Shown in pieces: positions 1 to 6,267 of a stretch of DNA of 9,573 bases. Within the stretch, counting starts at the first letter, position 1. Each line of letters begins with the position of its first letter. The notes beneath the pieces are model-generated. The model saw only the letters and a list, made by a program, of their open reading frames with translations. It ran no database searches and was not told the DNA's origin. Source of the DNA: JAZDLC01 sp043802345. GTDB taxonomy: Bacteria; Planctomycetota; B15-G4; JADJEK01. The stretch is taken from assembly GCA_043802345.1 (NCBI GenBank), contig JAZDLC010000312.1, forward strand, positions 1 to 9,573. Reading direction: 5' to 3'. The translations under genes were made by a program, and so were the position numbers.

Positions 1-62
1 CGGTGCTCTGGATCGAAGTGTCTGATCGAGCGGCGAGTCTCGATCGCCTCGGCTGTCTCCAT
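1..62 (-). CDS. Nitroreductase family protein, N-terminal fragment (runs off the left edge)
   Basis: Reading leftward from an ATG at 62-60, the frame is open to the window edge and gives METAEAIETRRSIRHFDPEH. This is the typical opening of the FMN-dependent nitroreductase family: an amphipathic helix, then the RRSIR-x-F/Y-x-P motif, whose arginines and serine contact the FMN phosphate in family members. Only about 20 residues are visible, so the substrate and subfamily cannot be given. The usual family length is about 170-220 residues. The ATG has only a weak ribosome site (GGA, 7 nt upstream). An in-frame TTG at 74 would add four residues (MDQL) and is the alternative start. The gene is divergent from the envelope operon to its right and probably shares the promoter region 63-252 with it. 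The family call rests on one short but characteristic motif. Confidence 0.72.
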   Translation of the reverse strand, partial: METAEAIETRRSIRHFDPEH

Positions 63-105
63 GAGTTGGTCCAATCGTCCTGCCGGCCTTTCTGGGGGAA
101 CCGGA

Positions 106-134
106 ATCAGACAGCTCTCGGACGTGAATTGCAA
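106..134 (-). promoter_or_regulatory. Candidate promoter for the leftward nitroreductase gene
   Basis: On the minus strand TTGCAA (134-129) is followed after 17 nt by TCTGAT (111-106). Each hexamer matches 4 of 6 bases of the sigma-70 consensus. The start of transcription would be near 99, giving a leader of about 37 nt before the ATG at 62. This is weak and based only on pattern; placement between two divergent genes is the main support. Confidence 0.25.
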
Positions 135-142
135 AGCCCGGT

Positions 143-171
143 TTGACACGAAGAGCATCTCACGAAATGAT
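143..171 (+). promoter_or_regulatory. Candidate sigma-70 promoter of the three-gene envelope operon
   Basis: A perfect -35 hexamer TTGACA (143-148) is followed by a 17-nt spacer and AATGAT (166-171), which keeps the A at position 2 and the T at position 6 of the -10 box. Transcription would start near 178, about 75 nt before the TTG codon at 253. A transcript from here could not use the ATG at 61, which supports the downstream start for the first gene of the operon. Its -35 lies only 8 nt from the -35 of the candidate leftward promoter, so the two would be back to back. Confidence 0.5.
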
Positions 172-252
172 GGGCTCCCGTCCGATAGAGGCCTTGGAAG
201 CGGCCCTCGCCCGCTGGAATGTGGCGCTCGTAATCTCTCTGGGCATCCTGAC

Positions 253-1137
253 TTGAAGACCATCGTTCCGATCCCCAAACTGCGAGAGATCTGCCAGGAT
301 CCGGTCCGGGAGAACAACGACCTTGCGGGGGCTCTCTTCGGGGGACGATTCTCGATTTTCATCACCGCCGCCATGCTGCGGCTGGGGCTTTCCGCCAACG
401 TCGCCTCGAGGCTGATGCTGCTCAGCGGCCTGGCCGGATCGCTGACCCTGCTAGCCCCCGGATGGTGGCGCGTGCTGGGAATCGGTCTGGTCACCCTGGC
501 CTTCGTGTTCGACTGCGTCGACGGTGAGATGGCCCGGTACTACAAGGTCGATTCCTTCCGCTGGGCGGCCTTCGACTACGTGCACCACATGACAGTCAAG
601 GGGCTGGCGTTCTTCTGCCTCGGAATCGGCCTCTTCCTGGAGTACGGCACGCCCTGGACCATGGCAGCCGGCGGGATCGGCTCCCTCTCCTGGCTGCTGC
701 TGATGACCCTGCGGGATCTCGGAATGGCCCTGTTCACCAAGAAGATCGTCCTGAACGACCAGCGCTCGGAGAATCCTGCCTACCAGAGACTGCTGAAGAA
801 CATGGGACAGGCGGGTGACCGGTCTTCGCCGGAGCCGCCCGGCGAGCCTCAGGACGTCTGGGGATCCGATTTCCGGTTCGGACCCTGGGTGGTTCGTACC
901 TATCTGGTCTCGTTCGATCTGGCGGGCCCCACCCTGCTGCTGACGTCCCTGCTCGACCTCTGCATCGGCCCCTTCTCCCTCGCCGGGATCACACTTTCGC
1001 CAACGATCCTGATGCTCTATCTGTACGCTGTCGTGCTTCCTCTTCACCTATTGGACCTGCTTCACGGCGCCATGCGGCGAGGGGAACTCCGGAAGGAGCT
1101 GTACGACCTGGCGCGCCGGATCGATTCGTTCCGGTGA
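253..1137 (+). CDS. CDP-alcohol phosphatidyltransferase family membrane protein (variant active site)
   Basis: This is an integral membrane enzyme of the family that moves a phospho-alkyl group from a CDP-activated alcohol to a hydroxyl acceptor, as in phospholipid or phosphoinositol head-group synthesis. It is 294 residues long, with about six hydrophobic helices. The signature is at residues 87-112: D87-x2-D90-G91-x2-A94-R95, eight residues, then W104-x3-D108-x3-H112. The textbook motif has Gly where W104 stands and a fourth Asp where H112 stands; the first three Asp are kept. A long polar loop (about 160-195) follows the fourth helix. The frame is open upstream to the window edge, with an ATG at 61, but residues encoded by 61-252 do not look globular and would lie upstream of the TTGACA promoter. 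I therefore place the start at TTG 253, just before the family-like TIVPIPKLREIC segment, although no clear ribosome site precedes it. It is first in an operon with a deacetylase and a carbamoyltransferase. The acceptor is unknown. Confidence 0.82.
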   Translation: MKTIVPIPKLREICQDPVRENNDLAGALFGGRFSIFITAAMLRLGLSANVASRLMLLSGLAGSLTLLAPGWWRVLGIGLVTLAFVFDCVDGEMARYYKVDSFRWAAFDYVHHMTVKGLAFFCLGIGLFLEYGTPWTMAAGGIGSLSWLLLMTLRDLGMALFTKKIVLNDQRSENPAYQRLLKNMGQAGDRSSPEPPGEPQDVWGSDFRFGPWVVRTYLVSFDLAGPTLLLTSLLDLCIGPFSLAGITLSPTILMLYLYAVVLPLHLLDLLHGAMRRGELRKELYDLARRIDSFR

Positions 1138-1164
1138 GAACCTGCCTCTGGACCAGGCTGGATT

Positions 1165-1170
1165 GAGGAG
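1165..1170 (+). promoter_or_regulatory. Ribosome binding site deciding the deacetylase start
   Basis: GAGGAG lies 4 nt before the TTG at 1175. An earlier in-frame TTG at 1163 overlaps this site and has no ribosome site of its own, so 1175 is preferred. The spacing is slightly short. Confidence 0.5.
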
Positions 1171-1174
1171 ATTC

Positions 1175-2200
1175 TTGAGCACACCGATCGAGGTTCCGCC
1201 GGACGAGCCGCCCAGGCTAGTGGTCCTGATCGATGTCGAGGAGGAGTTCGACTGGCGCGGGGAGTTTGATCGGAACGCCATCACCGTCACGCATGTCAGG
1301 GAGCTGGTCTCGGGGCTGGCCGTGTTCGAGCCGTTTGGGATCGTCCCCACGGGAGTGCTGACCTATCCGGTCGTGGTGCACCCCGATGCCGGCCCCTTGC
1401 TGCGGCAGGCGGCACAGGACGGCAAGATGATCCTGGGAGCCCATCTCCATCCCTGGGTCACGCCTCCCTACGAAGAAGCGGTCAACCGCCACAATTCCTT
1501 TCCCGGAAACCTCCCTCCTGAGCTGGAGGCGGCCAAGCTGAAGACTCTGACGGACGCCATGGAGGACACCTTCGGCGAGCGGCCCAGGATCTACCAGGCC
1601 GGCCGGTACGGACTGGGCCCCAACAGTGCGCGAATCCTCGAGGAACAGGGGTACCTGGTCAGCATGACGGTGAATCCGCCTTTCGACTACAGCGCCGAGG
1701 GAGGACCCGATTTCTCCCGGTCCGGCAACCATCCATGCGTGTTTGGCGAGCGCCGGAAGCTGCTGGAACTTCCTGTCACCGGGGCATTCATCGGCTTCGC
1801 CGGCAGCTGGTCGACCGCCCTTTACCGCCTCGCGATCCGTGGTCCGCTGCGGGCCCTCCACCTGCCGGGCATCCTGGCCCGCCTCGGAGCGGTGGAACGA
1901 ATCCGTCTGTCGCCGGAAGGTCAGTCTCCCGGCGACCTGATGCGGCTCACCCGCGCGCTGTACCGCCAGGGCACCCGGATCTTCCAGCTCAGTTTTCACT
2001 CTCCGACCCTGAAACCAGGGTGCACTTCGTACGTGAGGAACGAGCGAGAGCTGACGGACTTCCTGGACACCTGCCGGACCTACTTCGAGTTCTTCCTCGG
2101 CGAGTTGAACGGCCAGCCGGCCACTCCGCTTTCCATTCATTCCTGGCTACTCGAGTCGCACACATCGTCTCGACCACACGGACCTCCTTCGACCCCATGA
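1175..2200 (+). CDS. Polysaccharide deacetylase-like protein (NodB fold, WalW-like)
   Basis: This is probably a metal-dependent carbohydrate esterase-4 (NodB) enzyme that removes N-acetyl groups from a cell-surface glycan or its lipid-linked precursor. It is 341 residues long. Motif 1 is IDVEEEFDW (about 19-27), replacing the usual TFDDG with D20 as the likely base. Motif 2 is HLHPW, giving the metal pair H90 and H92. Motif 3 is the R144-Y-G segment in GRYGLG. A late LSFHSPTLKPG segment (about 273-283, H275) fits the His-containing final motif. I see no signal peptide, so it is probably cytoplasmic. The last 20 or so residues (Ser/Pro/His-rich) look unstructured and run to the ATGA overlap. 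The start at TTG 1175 is chosen because of the GAGGAG site; TTG 1163 would add four residues. It begins 37 nt after the CDP-alcohol enzyme and its stop overlaps the carbamoyltransferase start by four bases, so translation is probably coupled. The substrate cannot be read from sequence. Confidence 0.82.
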   Translation: MSTPIEVPPDEPPRLVVLIDVEEEFDWRGEFDRNAITVTHVRELVSGLAVFEPFGIVPTGVLTYPVVVHPDAGPLLRQAAQDGKMILGAHLHPWVTPPYEEAVNRHNSFPGNLPPELEAAKLKTLTDAMEDTFGERPRIYQAGRYGLGPNSARILEEQGYLVSMTVNPPFDYSAEGGPDFSRSGNHPCVFGERRKLLELPVTGAFIGFAGSWSTALYRLAIRGPLRALHLPGILARLGAVERIRLSPEGQSPGDLMRLTRALYRQGTRIFQLSFHSPTLKPGCTSYVRNERELTDFLDTCRTYFEFFLGELNGQPATPLSIHSWLLESHTSSRPHGPPSTP

Positions 2201-4035
2201 TCATCCTCGGCATTTCCCCACTCGACAAGGACGCCACGATCGCCATCGTGAAGGATGGAAAGGTGCTTTTCGCGGCGGCCGAGGAACGCTTCAGCCGGAA
2301 GAAGCAGCATGCGGGGTTTCCGACCCAGGCGCTGCAGGCCGCACTGGACGCCACTGGAATCGAGCCTGAGCAGATCGATCAGGTCGCGTATCCCTTCCTG
2401 GAATGGACGCGCGAGACCGAACTGATGACAGCAGCCCTCGCGGCCGAGGAGGAGGTTCGAAAGCGGAGCCTTGTCCCTCCCCCGAGAAAGGCCCTGGCGC
2501 AGGCCGCGCGCCGTGTTCCCAAGCGAACGCAGCCGATCCACGGCCTGTCCTCTCCGAACCAGAGAATGGAGAAGGGGCCGCTGAAGTCCCTGCTGTACTG
2601 GCTGCTGGGAGCATCCCCGCTCTCGGGCCGGGTGGCCAGCCATCTTTCCCGCCGCTGGCTCGAGAAGGCATCGGCGGATCATCGCCACTGGCAGTCGGAG
2701 CTGCTGGCCGGGCTCGACGCGGCCGGGATCCGGGCGCCGCTCGAGCGGAGCGAACATCATCTGTCGCACGCCGCGAACGCCTACCTCGCCAGCGGCTTCG
2801 ACCGCGCCCTCGTGGTCACGCTGGACGGCTACGGAAGCGGCCTGGCGGGATCGGTCAGCCTGGGTGAGGGCGGGAAGCTCCAGCGGTTGAAGGATCTGCG
2901 CTTTCCGTACTCGCTCGGTTCGTTCTACGAGAATGTGACCTCGTCGCTCGGTTTCCATCCGGACCGCCACGCGGGCAAGATCGTGGGCCTCGCGGCCTAT
3001 GGCGATCCGGACGTGCTGACGGACGCCCTGATGGAACGGTTCGACCTGGCGGAGGGCAGCCTCCGCATGCACGAGAACCTGAACATCTTCTACTCCCGCC
3101 ACCTGGCCGGCAGATTCCCGATGATCGACGTGTCCGCCGCGTGGCAGACCGCGTTGGAGATCGCCGCCCGCGCGGTCATCTCCTTCTGGCGCAAGAAGAC
3201 CGGCGCCGACGCAGTGGTGCTCTCCGGAGGAGTCGCCGCCAACGTCAAGCTGAACCAGCGCGTTCACGAGATCGAAGGCGTGGAACGGATCTTCATCTAC
3301 CCGAACATGGGCGATGGCGGGTGCGGAACCGGGTTGGCGCTCCTCCGGTCCTGGCCCGGCGGTGTGGGAGCTCCGATCGAAACGGCCTACCTGGGACCGG
3401 AGTATCCAAGGTCCGCGCTGGAGGCGGCACTCCGGGCGCACGGCCTGGGCTGGACCGAGCCGAAGGAGATGGCCAAGGAGGTGGCTCGCCGACTGGTGGC
3501 GGGGGAGGTGATCGGCCGTTTCGCGGGCCGGATGGAGTATGGGCCGAGGGCGCTGGGAAATCGGTCGATTCTGTACCACGCCAGGGAACCGGAAGTGAAT
3601 CACTGGCTGAATCAGCGCCTCGGTCGGACCGAGTTCATGCCGTTCGCTCCGGTCACGCTGTACGAGGCGCGGGACCGCTGCTACCTCGGAATGCAGGGTG
3701 CTGAGCTCGCGGCGCAGTTCATGACCATCACGTTCGACTGCACGGACTGGATGAAGCAGAACTGCCCGGCGGCGGTGCATGTGGACGGCACCGCCAGGCC
3801 CCAGCTCATCCGGCGCGAGACGAACCCCGACTACTACGACATTCTCGCCGAGTACGAACGGCTCTCCGGCCTGCCTTGCCTGATCAACACCAGCTTCAAC
3901 ATGCATGAGGAACCGATCGTTTGCTCCCCCGCCGATGCCCTGCGCGCGTTCTTGCGGGGAAAGATCGAGACCCTGGTCATCGGCCCGTTCCTGGTGGAAC
4001 ATCCGGAGCGGGAGCGGAGGGAGAAGCGGCCGTAG
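2197..4035 (+). CDS. Carbamoyltransferase, NodU/CmcH (TobZ-like) family
   Basis: This enzyme class uses carbamoyl phosphate and ATP to form carbamoyl-adenylate and then carbamoylates a hydroxyl of a sugar or other small molecule. It is 612 residues, the normal length. Residues 1-43 hold the family opening (ILGISPLDKDA, then AAAEERFSRKK). H187-x3-H191 in EHHLSHAANAY is the metal-binding pair of the Kae1-like domain. LDGYGSG (209-215) and LSGGVAANVKLN (342-353) form the nucleotide-binding core. The C-terminal domain carries GRMEYGPRALGNRSIL (444-459), RTEFMPFAPV and INTSFNMHEEPIV (563-575). The usual His-Asp pair near residue 9 (GHDxSA in many members) is here LDKDATIA, a variant. The ATG at 2197 overlaps the deacetylase TGA (ATGA) and has no ribosome site of its own, so the gene depends on coupling. 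The frame stays open upstream to 1735, but that part is a shadow of the deacetylase. A strong hairpin follows 18 nt after the stop. Confidence 0.93.
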   Translation: MIILGISPLDKDATIAIVKDGKVLFAAAEERFSRKKQHAGFPTQALQAALDATGIEPEQIDQVAYPFLEWTRETELMTAALAAEEEVRKRSLVPPPRKALAQAARRVPKRTQPIHGLSSPNQRMEKGPLKSLLYWLLGASPLSGRVASHLSRRWLEKASADHRHWQSELLAGLDAAGIRAPLERSEHHLSHAANAYLASGFDRALVVTLDGYGSGLAGSVSLGEGGKLQRLKDLRFPYSLGSFYENVTSSLGFHPDRHAGKIVGLAAYGDPDVLTDALMERFDLAEGSLRMHENLNIFYSRHLAGRFPMIDVSAAWQTALEIAARAVISFWRKKTGADAVVLSGGVAANVKLNQRVHEIEGVERIFIYPNMGDGGCGTGLALLRSWPGGVGAPIETAYLGPEYPRSALEAALRAHGLGWTEPKEMAKEVARRLVAGEVIGRFAGRMEYGPRALGNRSILYHAREPEVNHWLNQRLGRTEFMPFAPVTLYEARDRCYLGMQGAELAAQFMTITFDCTDWMKQNCPAAVHVDGTARPQLIRRETNPDYYDILAEYERLSGLPCLINTSFNMHEEPIVCSPADALRAFLRGKIETLVIGPFLVEHPERERREKRP

Positions 4036-4053
4036 GCCGCAAGGGCGCGAAAG

Positions 4054-4093
4054 AAAGAGGGCGTGCCCGGGTTCACCCGGGCACGCCCTCTTT
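4054..4093. terminator. Perfect hairpin, bidirectional terminator between convergent genes
   Basis: AAAGAGGGCGTGCCCGGG (4054-4071) pairs without mismatch to CCCGGGCACGCCCTCTTT (4076-4093), closing a TTCA loop. On the plus strand the stem ends in CTCTTTC; on the minus strand it is followed by TTTCTTTC before the sequence becomes GC-rich. It lies between the carbamoyltransferase stop (4035) and the stop of the leftward secreted-protein gene (4112), so it can serve both. The U-tracts are short and interrupted. Confidence 0.85.
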
Positions 4094-4111
4094 CAGCAGA
4101 CGTCTACTACC

Positions 4112-5629
4112 TTAGGGCAGGTAGATCGTACCTTCCGCCCGCGGGGGCTGGATCGGCAGGATCTGGACCGTGGCCTTCGCATCCGGGTTCGCGCCCCATC
4201 CGTGCACGCCGATGACGAACCTGCCAGCGACGTTGAGATGAAGGTCGGAAACCACCAGCGAGCCGTCCGGATTGAGCACGGTGTTGCCGCTGATATCGAA
4301 GGTGCCCCCCAGCGGAGTCGTCAGCGCCGTGGTGGCCGGGCCGGTGAACAGACCGTTCGGGTTCACCCGGTACTCGAGGATTGCGCCCGGGAGGATCAGC
4401 ACATCGACCTCATCGTTGCCGCCGCCGGCAGGATTGCGCAGCTTGATGGTTCGCGGCTTGGCCTTCATGGGCAGCAGGCGATCGGTGCGGACTCGATAGC
4501 TGCCGGTCGACAGCCCCTTGCCCGTGACCTCAACGGTGTAGGTGCCGGACTTGGCCAGCTTGACCTTCTTGTTGACGAACGTGCCGGAGTGCTTGAACTG
4601 CAGCACCGCCTCGACGATGCCGTCCGGATCGATCACTGTGAGCACGGGCTTGATGTTACCCGCCAGCGACTTGGTGCGCAGGGTCACGACCAGGCCCTTG
4701 ATGCCGTCGAACGTGATCGTGTCGAGATCGCCCGGCCCCGTGATCTGTCCCTCGAACACCTGACCCGGCATGAAGTACGCCTCGCCCACGGTCAACTGAA
4801 CGGAGAGATCCTGGAAGTCGCTCGGAATCAGATCGTTCTGGAACCGCAGCGTGGTGAAGTAGTCGCCCGGCAGCAGTCCGGCGTGGTTGAACTGCAGGTT
4901 GATGTCGCTGCCATCGGCGCCGCTGACGCTGACACCGGTGGTCGGGTCCAGGGAGAGCCACGGGACGGCGCCCAGATTCGTCACCGTATAGAGCAGGATG
5001 CTCTGGTCGGTGCCGACGTTGTTGACCCGCACCGGGACGTTGGGGCCGGCCGGCTCGGGAGTGCGCACGAACGCGATCAGCGGCGAGCCATCCTCCAGCT
5101 GGAGGTTGGTCCGCACGATCTGGAAGAGGTCGCTCACCTTGGAGTTGTTGGCCGGGTTCACGTCCCCCGGAACCGGATCGACAATCCGCAGGCCCAGGTA
5201 GTAGTTCCCCTCCGAGAAACTGGTGGGGACAGGAAGAGTCCGCTGCTGAAGACCCAGGTTTGACTGCCCGATCATGAACGAATCGAGGACCGTGTCCGAA
5301 CCGTCGAGAACCTGGTCGGTGCTGATGACGAGATCCGTCTGATACTCGTACCCCACACCCAGTGGGGTGCCCCAGTTCTCGATGGCCAGGTTGATGAGCA
5401 TCATGTCGCCGACGTACGCCTCGGCGGGGCCGGCGATCTCGGTCACCACCAGATCCGGGAAGGCGCCCGTGTGGTTCACGTTTTGCACGGGCCCGTCCAA
5501 GGTCACCGTGATACTGGGATCGTACACATGACCAAACTTCTGCGCTGGCCCGTTGAGGTTTACGTCATCCGGCGGCACCACAATGCCTGCCGCCAGCACC
5601 AAGCCGAACGTGGTTCGGGACATCTTCAT
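4112..5629 (-). CDS. Exported multidomain beta-sandwich protein (CARDB, BACON-like, PPC-like)
   Basis: This is a 505-residue protein with an N-terminal hydrophobic signal (MKMSRTTFGLVLAAGIVV), short and without a clear AxA cleavage site. Residues about 58-172 resemble a CARDB (cell adhesion related, APHP) domain: PDLVVTEI, then GDMMLINLAIENWG, then NPANNSKVSDLFQI. Residues about 209-281 resemble a BACON-like or fn3-like sandwich (LYTVTNLGAVPWLSLDP, then GDYFTTLRF). Residues about 289-382 resemble the bacterial pre-peptidase C-terminal (PPC) domain (GQVFEGQITGPGDLDTITFD, ending SGTYTVEVTGKG). Residues 389-505 look like a second sandwich of similar type. I see no catalytic domain, PEP-CTERM or LPXTG anchor, so the role is probably adhesion or surface structure. 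Of three close ATG codons (5635, 5629, 5623), 5629 is preferred because GAGGAG lies 7 nt upstream. The ORF also extends to 5677, but that extension precedes the ribosome site. It stands alone in its own transcription unit. Confidence 0.8.
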   Translation of the reverse strand: MKMSRTTFGLVLAAGIVVPPDDVNLNGPAQKFGHVYDPSITVTLDGPVQNVNHTGAFPDLVVTEIAGPAEAYVGDMMLINLAIENWGTPLGVGYEYQTDLVISTDQVLDGSDTVLDSFMIGQSNLGLQQRTLPVPTSFSEGNYYLGLRIVDPVPGDVNPANNSKVSDLFQIVRTNLQLEDGSPLIAFVRTPEPAGPNVPVRVNNVGTDQSILLYTVTNLGAVPWLSLDPTTGVSVSGADGSDINLQFNHAGLLPGDYFTTLRFQNDLIPSDFQDLSVQLTVGEAYFMPGQVFEGQITGPGDLDTITFDGIKGLVVTLRTKSLAGNIKPVLTVIDPDGIVEAVLQFKHSGTFVNKKVKLAKSGTYTVEVTGKGLSTGSYRVRTDRLLPMKAKPRTIKLRNPAGGGNDEVDVLILPGAILEYRVNPNGLFTGPATTALTTPLGGTFDISGNTVLNPDGSLVVSDLHLNVAGRFVIGVHGWGANPDAKATVQILPIQPPRAEGTIYLP

Positions 5630-5636
5630 CTTCATT

Positions 5637-5642
5637 CTCCTC
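5637..5642 (-). promoter_or_regulatory. Ribosome binding site of the secreted CARDB/PPC protein
   Basis: On the minus strand GAGGAG (5642-5637) is followed after 7 nt by the ATG at 5629. It is only 1 nt from the ATG at 5635, which is too close, so it selects 5629 as the start. Confidence 0.65.
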
Positions 5643-5665
5643 GTATTCCTTCGACCCCAAAACAG

Positions 5666-5696
5666 GGATCGATCCAAACGGATCCCCCTTTGGATC
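5666..5696. repeat. GATCC-rich inverted repeats in the leader of the CARDB/PPC gene
   Basis: Within 31 bp, the palindrome GGATCGATCC (5666-5675) overlaps an 8-bp inverted repeat, GATCCAAA (5671-5678) and TTTGGATC (5689-5696), whose 10-nt loop contains another GGATCC (5680-5685). The cluster sits about 25-55 nt upstream of the ribosome site at 5642-5637, so it could be an operator or an RNA hairpin in the 5' leader. The structure is visible; the role is inferred. Confidence 0.55.
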
Positions 5697-6137
5697 AGGT
5701 TGCCCCTAGCTGGAGCTTCTTTTCATTTCTGTAACTGTAGGCCCTGAAGATACGCGAATTCGGCCCGCGAGTGTTACTCTAAAAAGGTCTCTGACGAAAT
5801 TCTGGCCTCGTCTGCGCCGACGGCTGGTCCCGAAAGCACGGCTTCTCTCGACGTACTTTGCACTCCCGTTCAACTGCTTGCGGCGGCCCCTTCCACAGGA
5901 ACCTCGGTCCGCGTGAGCAGCGTCGGCCAACAGACTTGGTCTCAGGATCTTACGCCGCGGCGGCCCCGGTTGGCGTGATGGCCACGGCCGTCATCTTGAA
6001 CGCGGGGGTCCCTGTCACCGGATCCCCCTCGGGATTGGCTAGCAGATTGGTGGGAGTTTCCCGCAATGCAAGTGACAGGCGAACTTCTCCCTCCACACAC
6101 CTCTCGATCGGCCCTGCCAGAGCCCGGATCTCGCTCC

Positions 6138-6170
6138 ACCGGGAACAAATTACCAATCCTGTTCCCCGGT
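6138..6170. repeat. Imperfect inverted repeat, possible hairpin or operator
   Basis: ACCGGGAACA (6138-6147) and TGTTCCCCGGT (6160-6170) are complementary with a single bulged base, around a 12-nt A/T-rich centre (AATTACCAATCC). No U-tract follows, so it is not an obvious terminator. It lies about 160-190 bp before the LolC-like start. Confidence 0.45.
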
Positions 6171-6230
6171 TCACACCGCTCCGGTCGACTCCCTGGCCGT
6201 CCCGGTTGCTGGGTTTGAAGGTGTTGCCTA

Positions 6231-6267
6231 TGTGCCCGGACGCGGTGTCAACCGTGTGCCCGGACGC
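6231..6267. repeat. 13-nt direct repeat, 24-bp period, upstream of the LolC-like gene
   Basis: TGTGCCCGGACGC occurs exactly at 6231-6243 and again at 6255-6267. The 24-bp period is a little more than two turns of DNA, which would suit tandem protein sites on one face. The repeats end about 63 bp before the preferred start at 6331. If translation began at the GTG at 6232, they would instead encode a repeated VPGR, which looks unlikely. Confidence 0.5.

Noticed and set aside
3..146. Plus-strand frame open from the left edge to a TGA at 144-146, as the tail of an upstream gene
   Set aside because: The minus strand over 1-62 gives a clear nitroreductase opening, and this frame has ordinary third-position composition and no recognisable product.
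61..252. N-terminal extension of the CDP-alcohol enzyme from the ATG at 61
   Set aside because: The encoded residues are Ser/Gly/Arg-rich and unlike a domain, third-position GC is lower than in the gene body, and a TTGACA promoter and the nitroreductase start fall in this stretch. The homologous part begins just after 253.
1735..2196. Extension of the carbamoyltransferase upstream of 2197
   Set aside because: It overlaps the deacetylase in another frame and is Arg/Pro-rich shadow sequence. The family opening MIILGIS begins exactly at the ATGA overlap.
2137..4002. Very long minus-strand frame (about 620 codons) opposite the carbamoyltransferase
   Set aside because: It is a shadow from high third-position GC. 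The protein is rich in Arg, His, Gln and Gly with no domain pattern, and the plus strand carries all the family motifs.
4036..4053. CRISPR or attachment-site explanation for the inverted repeats at the gene ends
   Set aside because: There are no regularly spaced repeats, spacers, integrase or tRNA. The two hairpins each sit once between convergent stop codons, as terminators do.
3905..5263. Plus-strand frame of about 450 codons across the terminator and the CARDB/PPC gene
   Set aside because: It runs through the 4054-4093 hairpin and is Arg/Asp/His-rich. The minus strand encodes a protein with a signal peptide, a ribosome site and recognisable domains.
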